A stretch of 64,000 nucleotides of DNA from Clavaria fumosa (lineage: Eukaryota; Basidiomycota; Agaricomycetes; Agaricales; Clavariaceae), in NCBI GenBank assembly GCA_951802425.1, contig OX637801.1, forward strand, positions 1,116,001 to 1,180,000. Reading direction: 5' to 3'. The notes under the pieces are model-generated. The model had not been told where the DNA came from, ran no database searches, and saw nothing but the letters and a program-made list of their open reading frames with translations. This document shows positions 10,127 to 23,700 of this stretch, one piece after another; position 1 is the stretch's first letter; each line of letters opens with the position of its first letter. The translations under genes were made by a program, and so were the position numbers.

Positions 10127-11705
10127 CACTATGGACCCAATAGCAGGTTATTATCACCATCTGGTCAGATGATTTATGACTTTCACCCAAAAATCAGTGC
10201 AAAGCAGGTGATGGGTGATTTCTAATCACCATCAAAATCAAGGGATATTCACTAGATAAGATTGAGTTATATAATACACCCCTCAATTTGGGTGATATTA
10301 AACTGGGGGATATTGGATTGTGCAAAACACTCTTGAAATCAAGGGAAATTCAACATGATGAGATTGAGTTATATAATACACCCCTGATTTGAGTGATATT
10401 AAACCAAGGATATTGGGTTGTACAAAGCACTCTTGCTACAATCTAATCTAATGATTGAGCAGGATCAAAGAGCTTAAGCAAACAGGCTCTACTATGGACT
10501 CAATAGCAGGTTGATATCACCATCTGGTCAGATGATTTATGACTTTCACCCAAAAAACAGGTGACAGGTGATTAACTGGAGGATATTGAGTGATACAATA
10601 TACCCCCTTAATTTGAGTGATTAGAAACTGCAGGATATCAAGTGATACAATACACCTCTCAACTTGAGTGATATTAAACTGGAGGATATTGAGTGATATG
10701 ACACACCTCTCAATTTGAATGATATTAAACTGAAGGACATTGAGTGATACAATACACCCCTTTAATTTGAGTGATATTAAACTGGAAGATATTGAGTGAT
10801 ACAATACACCCATTTAATTTGAGTGATATTGAACTGGAGGATATTGAGTGATATAATACATCCCTTAATTTAAGTGATATTAAACTGGAAGATATTGAGT
10901 GATACAATATACTCCCTCAATTTAAGTGATTGAACTGGAGGACTTTGAGTGATACAATACACCCCTCAATCTAAATGATATTAAACTGGAGGATATTGAG
11001 TGATACACCTCTCAATTTGAGTGACATTAAGCCACAGAATCTTATTGTCTAGATGGGGACTGTAGTGTAATGGGTAACACAGCAGTTGTGGGTTGAGTCC
11101 AATTCCATGAGTGCTTGGGTTCAACTCCCACTGAATGCATAATTTACAGGCTAAAAAAACACTTGGAGATAGAGTTAAAATCACTGAAAGTATGTAGAAT
11201 CCACCTAAAATATCAAGTTGAAATGTGCTTGATAGCAGTGACATTCACCTGGAGAGCAGCAGGTGAGTTTGGTCATATATGTGCCAAAAATAACCCATTT
11301 CATTTACCTGATTATCAACCAATACAGTTTCAAGATATCATCAATAAATTAATTTTGAGCAATTTCTTGTGGTGAAAGATAGTGAAAAACACCTAAGATT
11401 ATGGCTAAGATGACCCAAAAACTAACATGAAATTCACCTATTAGATCAGCTTAAAAGGCACCAATGATAGAGTGAAATCCACCTATTAGAGATCAGCTTA
11501 AAATACACTTGTATTGTAGTGATATTCACTCAAAAAACAGTGGGTGAATTCAGACATAAAAGTAATGAAAATCACCCATCCTTTGTACCCAATATACACT
11601 TGATTATCAACTAGTCATGGTGATTTTCACTTAGGAAACCATTGATATTCACCACATTTCAGGGTTCTTTGTGTGGTGATTTTCACCCAACTTGGGGCCT
11701 ACAGT
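10127..11705 (+). mobile_element. CACTA-like non-autonomous element, copy B (right arm of palindrome)
   Basis: Starts CACTATGGACCC at 10127 and ends ...GGGGCCTACAGT at 11705. It is the inverted counterpart of copy A (9273-10120 plus 1-601), including a 60-bp segment missing from copies C and D. 10560-11030 is the ~50-bp minisatellite. No protein family is recognised in its short reading frames. Confidence 0.8.
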
Positions 11706-12069
11706 ACTGGCATCCCACCCCTTGACCCCCAGTCACAAGACAGCATTGTCTTGAGCTCCAATCTTGGACTCTGATTCAGACTCCACTTCAGTGAGACTTC
11801 ACCTGCCCCCCTTGCATTTGAACCAGACTTGAGCAATGGGGTTAGATACAGGAGGCTTGGCTGACTATCTGCTAGGGTTCACAAGCATAGCATCACAGAG
11901 GGACATGTAGTGATTGTAGTGATACAATTACAAGAACAGAGAAAGAATGACTCATAGACCAAAAAAACATTGTGGTGAATTATTCTCTTGTACAAGAGTT
12001 GGCAGGTAATGTACAATACTCATTAAGTGCTCAGCACTCATCCCTTAGGCATTGTCATCTGCACTGTCA
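11706..12069. other. Non-coding stretch between TE nest and gene island
   Basis: No reading frame, repeat or RNA gene recognised. It lies downstream of the minus-strand coiled-coil gene, so it probably holds its 3' UTR. Confidence 0.4.
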
Positions 12070-13587
12070 TCATCCAATGGTATAAACCTCTTCCCCGCTT
12101 TCCACTGGACAATTTTTCATTAGCACAGGTTTTGAGATATGACACAGAGCCATGGGGTCATGAAGAGAGCAACTCACAAATTGGGACACATTCACAATCG
12201 GAACCGGAGCCGTGAGGACAGAAGGCACAGGAGGCGATGCTTGGGCAATGAGCTTTGTGCAAGAAAATATTGTGGGTGTTAAAACTCTGTCGGGCGTGCG
12301 AGACTGAGGTGAGTGTCTTGATGCTTCCAGAACAGGTGAGATTGACACAGAGCCTTGGGCAGTCATAGTGCTTGGGTCGTCAAAAGAAGCACCAGGTGTA
12401 AGTAACACAGGCGACAGCGGGGGCTTGGAAATCTTAACGTTTTGCTGCCCGAGCGAGTCCGCGGCTTTGCATGGAGATTGAGAAGGGGAGGTGGGTGGAA
12501 GCCCCGGAGGAATAGTAACAGCATTTACATTTACATTCGGGCCACGAATAAAACGTTTTCGTTTTTTAGCAGGCAAGATTGTGACACCACTAGGGATTCC
12601 AACGAGAGGCTCCGGAGACCTGGCTCGTCTGTTTCCAAGAAGCGAGAGCCGCTCAGTTGGAAAAGGTCTCTCCGGGCTGAAATCAGACCGCAGACCATGT
12701 AACTTGTCGGCCGTCGTGCCAGAGATGTTAGGTGACTTTGCGGCAAGAGCTTGGCGGAAAGGAGAACGCCCGACGTCCTCCATTGCCATATCAGTAGCAC
12801 AAGTGGAACCCTGTTGGACGCCTAGCCATGTTTTCGCAACCGAGCTTTCAATCTGCAGCAGAATATTCTGAAGCAAAGATGACAGAGGGACTACTGCCGA
12901 AAGGACAGTCCCTTGTCGGTCCTGAAGCGTCTGAAGGGCTTGCAGTTGAGTTTGCACGATCTGCGTCAGAGTCTGGATCGCATGAGATTGGGCCTGGATA
13001 GCGTGAGACTGGGTCTGGTGGAGCTGAATATGACATCAGAGATCTCGCGGCAGTTCATCTGCAGAGGCTAATAGTTACCGCATGTAAATCGTCGATCCGT
13101 TTCCCCAGGGATGTGGTTTCGCGGCATAAGTCATCCAGGGCTTTCGCTTGAGTGTTCATACAGGATAGAAGAGAGTTTTGACATCTGTCCACTGAGGAGA
13201 AGGTTATGAAGCGCGCATACATGCAAGCGGTCATCGAGTGCTGTCGCCGAAACCAAACGAGGGCACGGCCGTACCTGTATCAATCATTTCCTCGCTGAGT
13301 CTTTCTCTGTCTCCCTTCCACATCCTCCCAACTACGTCCATGGTGCGTTTACTATCTTCCACGAGTGCGGTCAGCTTGCCGACACGTTGCCCGAAGATTT
13401 CCAAGTTCGCATGTGTATCAGAAAGTAAGATGCGCATAGACGTCCCTGTCTTGTCAATCGGAGCTATCGGAGCCTGAGGGGTATCGGCAGAGCTTGAAGC
13501 ATTCTCGGATGGACGAGACGAGGTATCCTTTCGACGGAGATACGCCCAAAGCGCACTGGACGATGAATTGGTCAATGATGTAGACAT
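12070..13587 (-). CDS. Coiled-coil protein with Ser/Pro-rich disordered tail, unrecognised
   Basis: Three exons: 13275-13587, 13079-13191 and 12070-13023, joined by introns of 83 and 55 bp with good GT/AG ends; they give one frame of about 459 aa. Start is ATG 13587 (MSTSLTNSSSS); upstream in-frame codons are not ATG. Residues about 60-190 are heptad-like with Gln-rich repeats (HQTQSHAIQAQSHAIQ, then VQTQLQALQTLQ), which predicts a coiled coil. The C-terminal half is rich in Ser, Pro and Thr with a basic patch PAKKRKRF that could be a nuclear import signal. Upstream neighbour on the same strand is rrp4, only 97 bp away. I do not recognise the family; a chromosomal or spindle-associated role would be a guess. 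Confidence 0.72.
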
Positions 13588-13684
13588 CCTCAATTGCTTG
13601 AGGTGGCGGTGCAATGTGAGCCAACTAGAATACCATTACATTGGCTTCATGCGGTAATGCACAGCGTACTTAGACATCATTCAC

Positions 13685-14985
13685 TCAAGTTTGCATGCCG
13701 GAATTGAGCCAGTCCACCAGTGCTTCACCGTCGTGGAGCAACTCCTTCACGTCTCCCTCCCGCTCAACCGCCCACTCATAAGCCTCAACCAGCAACGTAT
13801 CTGTCAATGGTACTGCATGCGATGCGAGCACCCGAATGATATTTGCGACTCGGGATATAGCGGTTCTTGTGTCTGCATCTATATACTATTCGAAGAGAAT
13901 GAGTGTGGATCGCCTTACATCGTTCAGGGCCATATGAGATCTGGCTTACATCATTGTAATTCCGGTAGACACCCTCGGCATCAAATCCCTCTCTTTCCTC
14001 TCGCTCCCTCTCCTTGACCCCTTTCATGATCCACGCGAAGCCGTTTAATCCTAGAATCACGTCGACGCCACATGGAAGAGTGATGAAGTGGGACTTCAGA
14101 CGGCGAACGAACATCGGAGACACGGTCACTAGGACGCCATTCCTTAGCTTCAGCGATTAAAGGGCAGGTGTAAAATGAAATGTACAGAGATCAGAACAAG
14201 CTATATCATTCTAATTTTGCTGCGTACCTTGCCATACTTGAGAGAACGGGTGTGCAGGGACATGGTGCCATCTGAGAATAAGGACTGCACTTCTGCGACG
14301 AGTAGGTCACCTTCCTCAAAGAAGCTGCGCATCTGTAACTCGTCGCTTTCCAGCTTGCGGCGCTACCAGTGCGAATAGGCGGGGAAGTATGGGGAAAGAT
14401 ACTAAGCATCGAAAAAAGTGAAGCGCACCTGGATACCACCTGGAAGATTGACTGAGGACAACATGAGGATAGCGTCTTGCCGCGAGTTCGCATCAACTTT
14501 CCAACGGCGAGATTGCACCTGAGGATGGGAAAAATCGAATGGTTGACTTCATGGATGAAATATTCCCTACCTCTGTTATCCTTCCCACCACCAAATCTCC
14601 TACTTCTGGATTGTACCTGTGGGCGAATGACATCATCAGCTTTGCTGCCTTGGACAAATGTTCGTGTTGACCTTGGACAGAACGCTCTGACAGTGATTAG
14701 TCTGTTGACACGCTCAATGTTACCAGCAACGGACGCAATAACTTGATCAGAATAGACGTATGTGCCATGTCCGCTGTGACAAAGCCATCAATAATTGAGG
14801 AAGAGTCTATTACATATCTGAGCCCACCGCATGAAGGCCTGGGCTGAGGTGAGCGGTTCTCCAGGACAGGTGATACGCGACGCAAGTCTTCCAGGACCAT
14901 TCTCATCATCTACATCCATAGTGCCCTCAGCTTGATCATAGTCTGAGTGGAATCCACTTGGTTTGAAAGATTTGAAAGTGATCAT
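13685..14985 (-). CDS. rrp4: Exosome complex component Rrp4 (EXOSC2-like)
   Basis: RNA-binding cap subunit of the RNA exosome (S1 plus KH domains), acting in 3' to 5' processing and decay of rRNA, mRNA and non-coding RNA in nucleus and cytoplasm. Seven exons (14828-14985, 14684-14773, 14571-14616, 14429-14518, 14228-14362, 13950-14147, 13685-13885) join in frame to about 305 aa; introns are 52-80 bp. Diagnostic pieces: [14 protein letters not shown] and [18 protein letters not shown] (S1 domain), [18 protein letters not shown], then [20 protein letters not shown] (KH GxNG-type loop) and [20 protein letters not shown]. The N-terminus [17 protein letters not shown] is followed by an acidic linker. 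Length is near the usual 290-360 aa. No defects seen. Confidence 0.93.
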
Positions 14986-15063
14986 CGGAGCGAGGTCTGA
15001 TTATGATACTCGTGACTGCGTATTCAAATCCAAATACAGTATGACAGAATTATAAATTAATAA

Positions 15064-15635
<572 letters not shown>

Positions 15636-15930
15636 GAATCACGAAAGCACAGTTGATGATGAACTAATATGGATTGAGGGTGGGGAGCAGAATGAGGGCT
15701 TCAACATCGTTGGCGGTATTTATGTGAACACGCCGCTTCCACAACGCGTGACTTCACAGACTCACAGCCACAATAAACGAACCGAAATTCAGCATAGCCA
15801 CAGCCCGATATATAAACCAAATTGCCACCACTTTCCCATCGCTCTCCCCATCGCTCTCCCACCATCGTTCGACTGAACTCGTCTCAGGCTTAATTTCAAC
15901 AACACCAACAACCCTTTCTATTAAGGTATC
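15636..15930. promoter_or_regulatory. Divergent H3-H4 promoter
   Basis: 295 bp between the two histone start codons. TATATAA at 15809-15815 is oriented toward H4, about 115 bp before its ATG. A direct repeat CCATCGCTCTCCC occurs twice at 15837-15865. Shared head-to-head promoters give matched H3 and H4 output in fungi; no specific factor site could be assigned. Confidence 0.65.
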
Positions 15931-16592
<662 letters not shown>

Positions 16593-16628
16593 TGATATAG
16601 TTCTGATGACCAATGTTCCTAACGTCCA

Positions 16629-18449
16629 CTAAATGATTGATACACCAACCGACCATACGACTGCCATAATCAGGCAGAAAGTAAAGGCAATATTCAATCG
16701 AATATCGCTCGACGTCGAGGAACTCGCCGTCCCCCTCCCCGTCCCCCTCCCCGTCGCTGTCGCCGTCGCCACTGGAGTGCCTACTGTCGCAGTTGGAGTC
16801 CCCGAGCTAACGACCCCATTCATACTGAGTGCCAAACTCGAGAGATCTGCGAACCCCACGCTTGGAGGCTCCGCCCGGAACACCGAGTACACATTTTTGA
16901 GGAAGGCGTCACCCACAATCCAATCAGGTGAGCTGCTGTTTGTATCCAGCGCGAAGAAGGCGCCAAGACAAGTCGAGACAGACAACCTTGCAATCTCGAA
17001 GTCGCTCGGGGAGATCTTCCACGTCCTGCCACCGAATCGCATGCTAACCGTAATAGCTGGTGAGCATGGATAGCTGTAGAAATTCAAAAGTCTGCCGGTT
17101 TGCGGTGCAGAACCAGGAATTGCGGCATAGAAGGCTGCAATGTCGGCTGGAGGCCCGCCGACTAACGTCGTGCCGGTGTCAATGGCGGCAACCGACGTGG
17201 AAAGTGGTACTTGTCGGGATCCAACTGCGAGATCTGAAAAAAGAAAAAAAAAATTAGTCGCACGTTTGGCACCACATTCGAGAGCAGTAATTCACTGGTC
17301 AATGCTATGGTCCAATAAGTTGGCGTATTGGGTGGGATGCCGGGGATGGGAAAGAACACGAGAGGCTGGAAGTCAATTTGGCCCGTGAACAACGAAGAAT
17401 TGACAAAACCTTGTGAAGATCAGCATCGCTAGACACAATACGTGGAGAAATTCACGTACCCATGGTAAAGGTGCCGCCCGGCGTGTAAACGCTGTCTATT
17501 CCGGAAACATTAATGAACCTAGAGAACAATGTAAGGAACCACAATGACTTGACAATGGAGACACTAACCGAGTGAGTTGGAAACTCATTACAGGTGAATT
17601 GAATTTCGTTCTAGCTAATTCCCAGAATGGCGTACTCTGAGAAGTGGCGATTGCCTGCCAACCGAGACCCAGCAAGCCGCTCGTTTCATTGGAGACGATG
17701 CGGTCCACGAAGTTGCAAACGCCTACGGGGAAAGTATATGAAGCGACCTCCGGAGAATCATTTTGGCAACAGACCGAAAGCTTGCTGAAGAACTTGGAAG
17801 CCCGCCAACTGCACCGTGTCCTGAGCCTGAATGCCAGATGCTGATCCAGTCCCATACACAACTTGGAATTGTTCGGGTAACTGCTGAAAAGTAGAACTCC
17901 TCAATGCGTCGAATCTAGGGACTGTAGAGCAGGATCTCGGCGAGCATTCTGTACCCGCCAACCAAAAGTCGCTGAAGGCACGATCTGTCAGGCTGCAACT
18001 GCCCTTGGAAAGCAACTCACGCCGAACCCGTATCCATAATAACATTAAAGGTTTGCGGCGGCGTACCAACCGCTATTGAGCCAACGTAACTGCGGGGGCA
18101 CAGTTCAGACACACTAACAACATGAGATATCGTGTGCACCTGTTGTCGCCGTCTGCGTTCAACAAGCTATTCGAACATCAGTTTCATTTATCCAGGCAAA
18201 AAGGACTGCCCCAACTGACAGATTTGAGCCCTGATCACGTTTGCGCCCTTGCGAAATTCCATATTTACGCCGCAAAGCCTCTCGTTCATTTTCCGCCCAA
18301 GCCTCAATATCACTGCGACTGCGAGACACAAAAGCCTTTCGGACGAGATTTATGGTTTGATGTGCAGGGATGGAGGCCTCGGGAGAAGCAGAGACAGCAA
18401 CAGAGACAAGAACGCAAGTCGCAAGCGATAAGAGACAAAATGAAAACAT
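16629..18449 (-). CDS. Pepsin-family (A1) aspartic protease, probably GPI-anchored
   Basis: Secreted bilobal aspartyl endopeptidase. Start chosen at ATG 18449 because it opens directly into a signal peptide (MFSFCLLSLATCVLVSVAVS); the upstream in-frame codons are TTG and GTG. A basic propeptide follows (to about residue 85), then SYVGSIAVGTPPQTF and the first catalytic motif DTGS, split by an intron before DFWLAG (about 18025). The flap region VVYGTGSASG and SGLLGLGWQ follow, and the second catalytic motif AAIDTGTTLVGG is near 17180. The end shows WIVGDAFLKNVYSVF, then a Ser/Thr/Gly-rich linker and a terminal hydrophobic segment (NIAFTFCLIMAVVW), the layout of a GPI signal. Several introns of about 50-60 bp. 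Likely at the cell wall or plasma membrane; substrate unknown. Confidence 0.9.
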
Positions 18450-19246
18450 CACGAAGAGTCGACAGATGGTGGTGGAAAGGAAAGACAAGCGCTGGTTGCG
18501 CAGCTGATGATTGTGCTAAGGGTTGCTAAGTAATAGGGCCGGCGGGCGAGACCGAAATACCGGCGCTCAAGCAGTGCGTGCCTGGACAGCCACGACAATA
18601 CCTCGCAGATTTTTTCGAAAGGAAGAGGTCACATAGGCCGAATGAATAGAAAGAAAGTCGAGTTGGTAATAGGGTAGCGTATCGACAAAGTTGGGACGCC
18701 AAACAGCGAAGGTCTCGTCGCCGGTAAGGCCTCGATAAGGCAAACGCGTTGTCTTGGAACCGCTGAGATCTGAGATCTGAGACGGTCCATGATCTCCCGA
18801 CCTCACGTGCATCCTTGTCTCTCTCTGTCTGTGTCTGTGATACAGGGACCCAAACCCATCAGTTTGGTGGAATGAACTGGACAAAATACATTTCATTCTT
18901 GTGTGACTTGTCTTTTTTTTCAGCCCTACTATTTTTGCAGGACTGAAAAATAAATTTTAAAGGGAAAAGTAAAAGCACATCACAGAAAACCATATGAAGG
19001 TCCAAACTGGACAATATTGTTAAGTGTGTCATTTTTGGCCATAATTTTTGTGTGCATTAGTGTGCACTTACATAAACTTGTGCAAATTTATGCAAGGTTG
19101 TGCACATTTGTGCACATTTGTGCACACTTATGCACACTTATGCACACTTATGCAAAGTTATGCAGAGTTGTGCAAAGTTATGCAATATTTTTTGTGCAAA
19201 GTTGTGCAGAGTTGTGCAAAGTTATGCAAAATTATTATCAGACTGG
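18450..19246. other. Intergenic stretch with no supported gene
   Basis: A 109-codon minus-strand frame at 18567-18896 resembles nothing I recognise and has no convincing start or splice structure. 18910-18950 is a small AT-rich palindrome. The right end is a 10-bp tandem array reported separately. Confidence 0.4.
19071..19232. repeat. 10-bp periodic tandem repeat
   Basis: About 16 degenerate units of TKTGCAMANT type (for example TGTGCACATT, TATGCACACT, TATGCAAAGT), interrupted once by AT-rich bases. The period is exactly 10 bp over most of the array. It directly borders the LTR that starts at 19247. Confidence 0.75.
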
Positions 19247-19431
19247 TGTTAGGGCCTGTCCTGTCTTGTAAGTAGTACCAAAGGTCGACTTGTTGGTGAC
19301 CAGTCCTGGAAACTCACTAAGAACTGTTGAGCACAGTCAAGAATGCTCAGTCCTGGAATGTCACAAAGATGTTTGGTGAAGTGTAGGAATGGGGAAAGAC
19401 AAGTAGAGAAAGGGAAAATGTTGCTAGGAAG

Positions 19432-19724
19432 TAGGGATGCCACGGTCCGGTTAAGTCCGGTTCAGGGCCAATTTTTTCGAACCCCGAACCGGACTTTAGG
19501 TCCGGTTCAGGCCAAATTCTGAACCTTGAACCTGAGTTCGGTCCAAGTCCGGTTCATTGGACCGGACTTTTACCAAATAAGGTAATGGTTTGCCCAAATT
19601 TGGGCTTCTGAACCTCAATTTTGGTTCGGTTCACCCACTTGGCTGAACCTGAACCTCATTTTCGGTTCGGTCCAGTCCAGTTCAGGTTCGAACCAAAGTT
19701 CAGAACCGAACCGTGGCATCCCTA
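19432..19724. mobile_element. hAT-like MITE (293 bp)
   Basis: Flanked by the perfect 8-bp duplication CTAGGAAG (19424-19431, 19725-19732), the hAT superfamily size. Termini TAGGGATGCCACGGTCCGGT and the inverse of TAGGGATGCCACGGTTCGGT. The interior is packed with GGTCCGGTTC / GGTTCGGTTC motifs in both orientations and would fold strongly. No coding capacity. Confidence 0.9.
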
Positions 19725-20418
19725 CTAGGAAGGTCACAAAGTTGGTAGACAAAGTGTAAAAAGAGAAATAGACGAATTGGGAGAAAGAGGTGTTGTTGAG
19801 AAGGTTGCAAGTGGTCATGACAGTGTTGAGAGATGTGTTGGTGAAGGCAATGACTTTGCCAACCAACAGGAGAACCCTGTACTGTCATCCACTGGTCCTT
19901 GAAACAATTTTTTTTAAACACTCATACAACAAACCTATGACCTCAAAAATGGTACTACATAGTCTTGTACATGCAGGTAAAATTGGATTTGCCAGTTGCA
20001 TGCTTGGGTCTCAAATGAGATTGAATTTATTGCATAATTTTTGTAAATTTGCATTCTTGGTTCATAATAAGTTTTGAAAAAAATCATACATTGAACTGTG
20101 ATAGTACTCTACATGGTCTACTGCAATTTGGACTAAGGAAACACTTCTACAGAGAGGGAGAGACCATCTCTTGCAAAGTGGCTTTCATCATGTCACATCA
20201 CACTGACTCACTGTCACTCACTGGCACATGCAGCATGATGCGGCATGCATGACGTGATGCCTGGTTCAAGGACTAATATTACTACTGATAATGAGTTTTT
20301 TCAGAGATTGGCCCTGATATTAGCCAATTTCAATCTGATTTAGACCAAAATGGGCAGTCATGTGGCTTAGAGGGTACTAATTTGATAGGTATTACCTGAT
20401 TTTATTAAACTATAATAC

Positions 20419-20708
20419 TATCAGACTGGGTCTCACACAACTTAAGCGTAAGGTCATGATGACAATACTAAGATAAGGGGAAAAGGGTACAAGAATGGAA
20501 AAGACGTAGTATATATAGCGAACGCTTCGGCATTTGCCGGTGTTCCCACGCTCGGACCTCTCGGATCACGTGATGCGCCCAGGCCCAGGTCATGTGATCT
20601 TACGATTATGTAATCTGACCACAGCCACAGGTCATGTGACCTTCCAACAACCCTCCCCAGTTTCTCCACAACTGCACTTTGGGATGGCTTACATAAGCAA
20701 TCCTAACA
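20419..20708 (-). repeat. 3' LTR of gypsy element 2
   Basis: 290 bp. Contains TATATATA at about 20509-20516 (read on the minus strand) and three CACGTG/CATGTG-type sites between 20570 and 20640. Confidence 0.93.
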
Positions 20709-20719
20709 TCACCCCCCTC

Positions 20720-23700
20720 TTAAGGCTGGGCGTCCCGACCAGCTAGCTTGGCCTTGTCGGGGTGGGAGAGGAAGAAGTCCCAGAGAAGCAACGTTACGTT
20801 AGTGAGGTTCCTACGGGGCTCCCAAGTGTTTTCCTCCACTGGATATCCCAACCACTTCACCAAGTACTTCACCCCACGTCCCACCTTCTTAACATCAAGG
20901 ATCGCCTCCACATCATACTCCAGGTGGTCGTCATCAATCGTAGGGGGTGGAGGGGGAGGCAGGTTCTGAGAAGGGAAGGAGGGGGGGTGGTATGGTGTCA
21001 ACAGCAACTCATTGAAGACCCGATGGATGCGCCAGGCCCGAGGGAGCTTGAGGCGATACCCAGCAGGTCCCACCTTCTCCTCAACTGCAAAGGGGCCTGC
21101 TCTCTTGTTGTCAAGCTTTTTACAGGGCCGGTCCATCTTCAAGTTTCTAGTATCCAGCCAGACCAGATCTCCCTCAGAGTACTCCCGACTTGGGCGTTTC
21201 CCCTTATCGTAGCTCTTCTTCATCGCTGCCACCGCTTTCTCCATTGCCTCCTTGGCTGCTCTTCGGGACTCCGTGAGCTTAGCCATCCACTCGTCTGCCG
21301 CCGGGTTCACCTCAGAAGGTGGCCGGAGCCCCCCATTCCATGGGTGTCATCCATAATCGAGGAAGAAAGGTGTCTGTCCTGTCACTGAGTGCTCACGATT
21401 ATTAAGAGCAAACTCCGCAGTGGACAACCATTCAGCCCAGTCATCCTGGAGATGGTCCACATAAGCCCGGAGATAGATCTCCATCTCCTGGTTCGCCCGT
21501 TCCATCTGTCCATCAGTCTGTGGATGAAAGGCAGTACTTGGATTTGCCTTTACCCGGATCATGGAGTAGAACTCCTTCATGAAGCGGGACACAAACTGGG
21601 ACCCCCGGTCACTCACAACCTTGTGAGGGACTCCATGGTTACGAAACACTCGATCCCGGAGGAGACGCGCCGCTCCAAGTCCTGTGAGGTTGAGCCCAAT
21701 CGCTTCGAGCAGTGTCCGTTTCGTGAATTTGTCGACAATAACAAGGATGGCATTATGTCCATGGGAGAGGGGGAGGGGACCGACTATGTCCCATGAAATC
21801 ACCGACCAGGGACCATCGGGCACCAGATGGGGGTGCAGTGGGGCAGCACGCTTGGTATGGTCGGGCTTCGTCCGCTGGCACGTCTCACACCCCTGGGCAT
21901 ACCGATCCGCATCTTTTACCATGTCCGGCCACCAATAACCCTTCACTAGTGCTGCTCTCAACTTCCGGGGCCCAGGGTGTCCAGCAGCGGGGAGGTCATG
22001 CTCAAACTCGAGAACAGCCTCACGAGCTCCTAGGGGGACCCAAGTGACTATCCCCTTCCGCCAGAGTCCAGCACGATCTCGTGTCCACTCATCATCAAGC
22101 TCCTCCGGCTTCTGTATGTGTACTGCGCTATTTTTCTGGAGTAGCGTCTCCATTTCCGATGTGAATGACACACGGACTTCCGTTTCCGGGAAAACCTGCA
22201 CTGGTGCATCCTCCTCCACCATCTCTCCATAGTCCGGTCTCCGGGAGAGTGCATCTGCCTTTGTATTCGACTTGCCAGTGCGATACTTTATCTCAAAGTC
22301 AAAGCACTGGAGCTCTCCAACCCAACGAACCTGCCTCGGCTTCAACTTCTGGGGCTTGCGGAAGTACTGGAGGTTTGCATGGTCCGTCCAGATCTCAATC
22401 GTCTCCTCTGCTCCAATGAGGTATGCTCGCCACTCGCGAAGTGCCCGAATCACAGCCAAGAACTCCTTGTCGTACACATCGTAGTTCTTCTCAGCTGCAG
22501 TGAGGGCCTTGGAGATATAGTCAACAACTCTCCAGGTTCCATCCATCTGCTGCTGCGAGAGCACTCCACCAGTTGCCAGGTTGCTTGCATCTGTCTCTAC
22601 CTTCCATCTCCCTTTGTCCTGAGGCAGAGCCAAGACCGGGGCCGATACGAGTGCCTGGCGGAGATCTCGGAAGGCTGCTTCCTCCTCCTCCTCCCATTTC
22701 CATGGAACATTCCCAGTCAGCCGGAAGAGTGGCTTTGCCCGGGCAGAAAGATTCGGGATGTGCCGGCGGAGGTAGTTCAGCATTCCATTGAACCTCTGGA
22801 CATCCTTCACATTCTTGGGACGTGGCCAATCTCGGACTGCCACACCCTTGGCCGGATCATGCTCTAGTCTGTTGTGGGAGATCTTCATCCCCAGGAAGAT
22901 GATCTCGCTCTTCTCAAACTCGCATTTACTGAGTTTGAGACACAACCCATTCTCTCCAAACTTCCTCAAGACCTGATCCATCCAGTACCGGTGTGTAGCC
23001 AAGTCCTCTGCAAACACAATGACATCATCCACATAGGCCCTCACATGTCCTCCTGCAATCTCCTCCCTCAACACATGATTCATGAAGCGTTGGAAGGTAG
23101 CAGGGGCATTCTGCAGTCCAAACCACATGACAGCTGGTTCGAAGAGTCCACGGGGTGTCAGGAAGGCGCAGCGGTGCTGGTGCTCAGGCCAGACCTGCAT
23201 AGATGGGAAACCTCCCTTTGCATCAATCTTAGAGTAGATCGACGCTCCTTTAAGCACATCCACTGTGTCTCGGATGCGGGGGAGGGGGTACTTGTCCTTG
23301 ATCAGGTGTGCATTCAGCCTCGAGTAGTCGATGATTGGCCGCAGTTTGTCCTTCTCATGTTTGAAGAAGAAGGGGCTGGCATACGGGGATTTTGAGGGCC
23401 GGATTCATCCAGAAGCAAGCTGCTCATCCACCCAACGGTTCATCTCCACCATCTCCTGCCGTGTCAAAGAATACAGCTTGGAGGAGAGGTGCTCAGGGTC
23501 CTTTTTGAACTCGATCTTAATATCGAAGTCTGGTTGGGAGCGGGGAAGTTCATCCCACTTCGCTTCACTAAACACCAAAGGGTAGCGGCTGGGCCAATTG
23601 GGGGTAGGGCCAGAGTTGGGAAAACGGGTGTCCAGAATACTCGTGGATGCGAGGGTACTCGTTTTCAGGGGTGCAGGGGCTCGAGGGGATGGGGAACACT

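Noticed and set aside
18122..18529. 135-codon plus-strand frame over the protease signal-peptide region
   Set aside because: It is the antisense shadow of the aspartic protease gene, which has a signal peptide, catalytic motifs and consistent introns on the minus strand.
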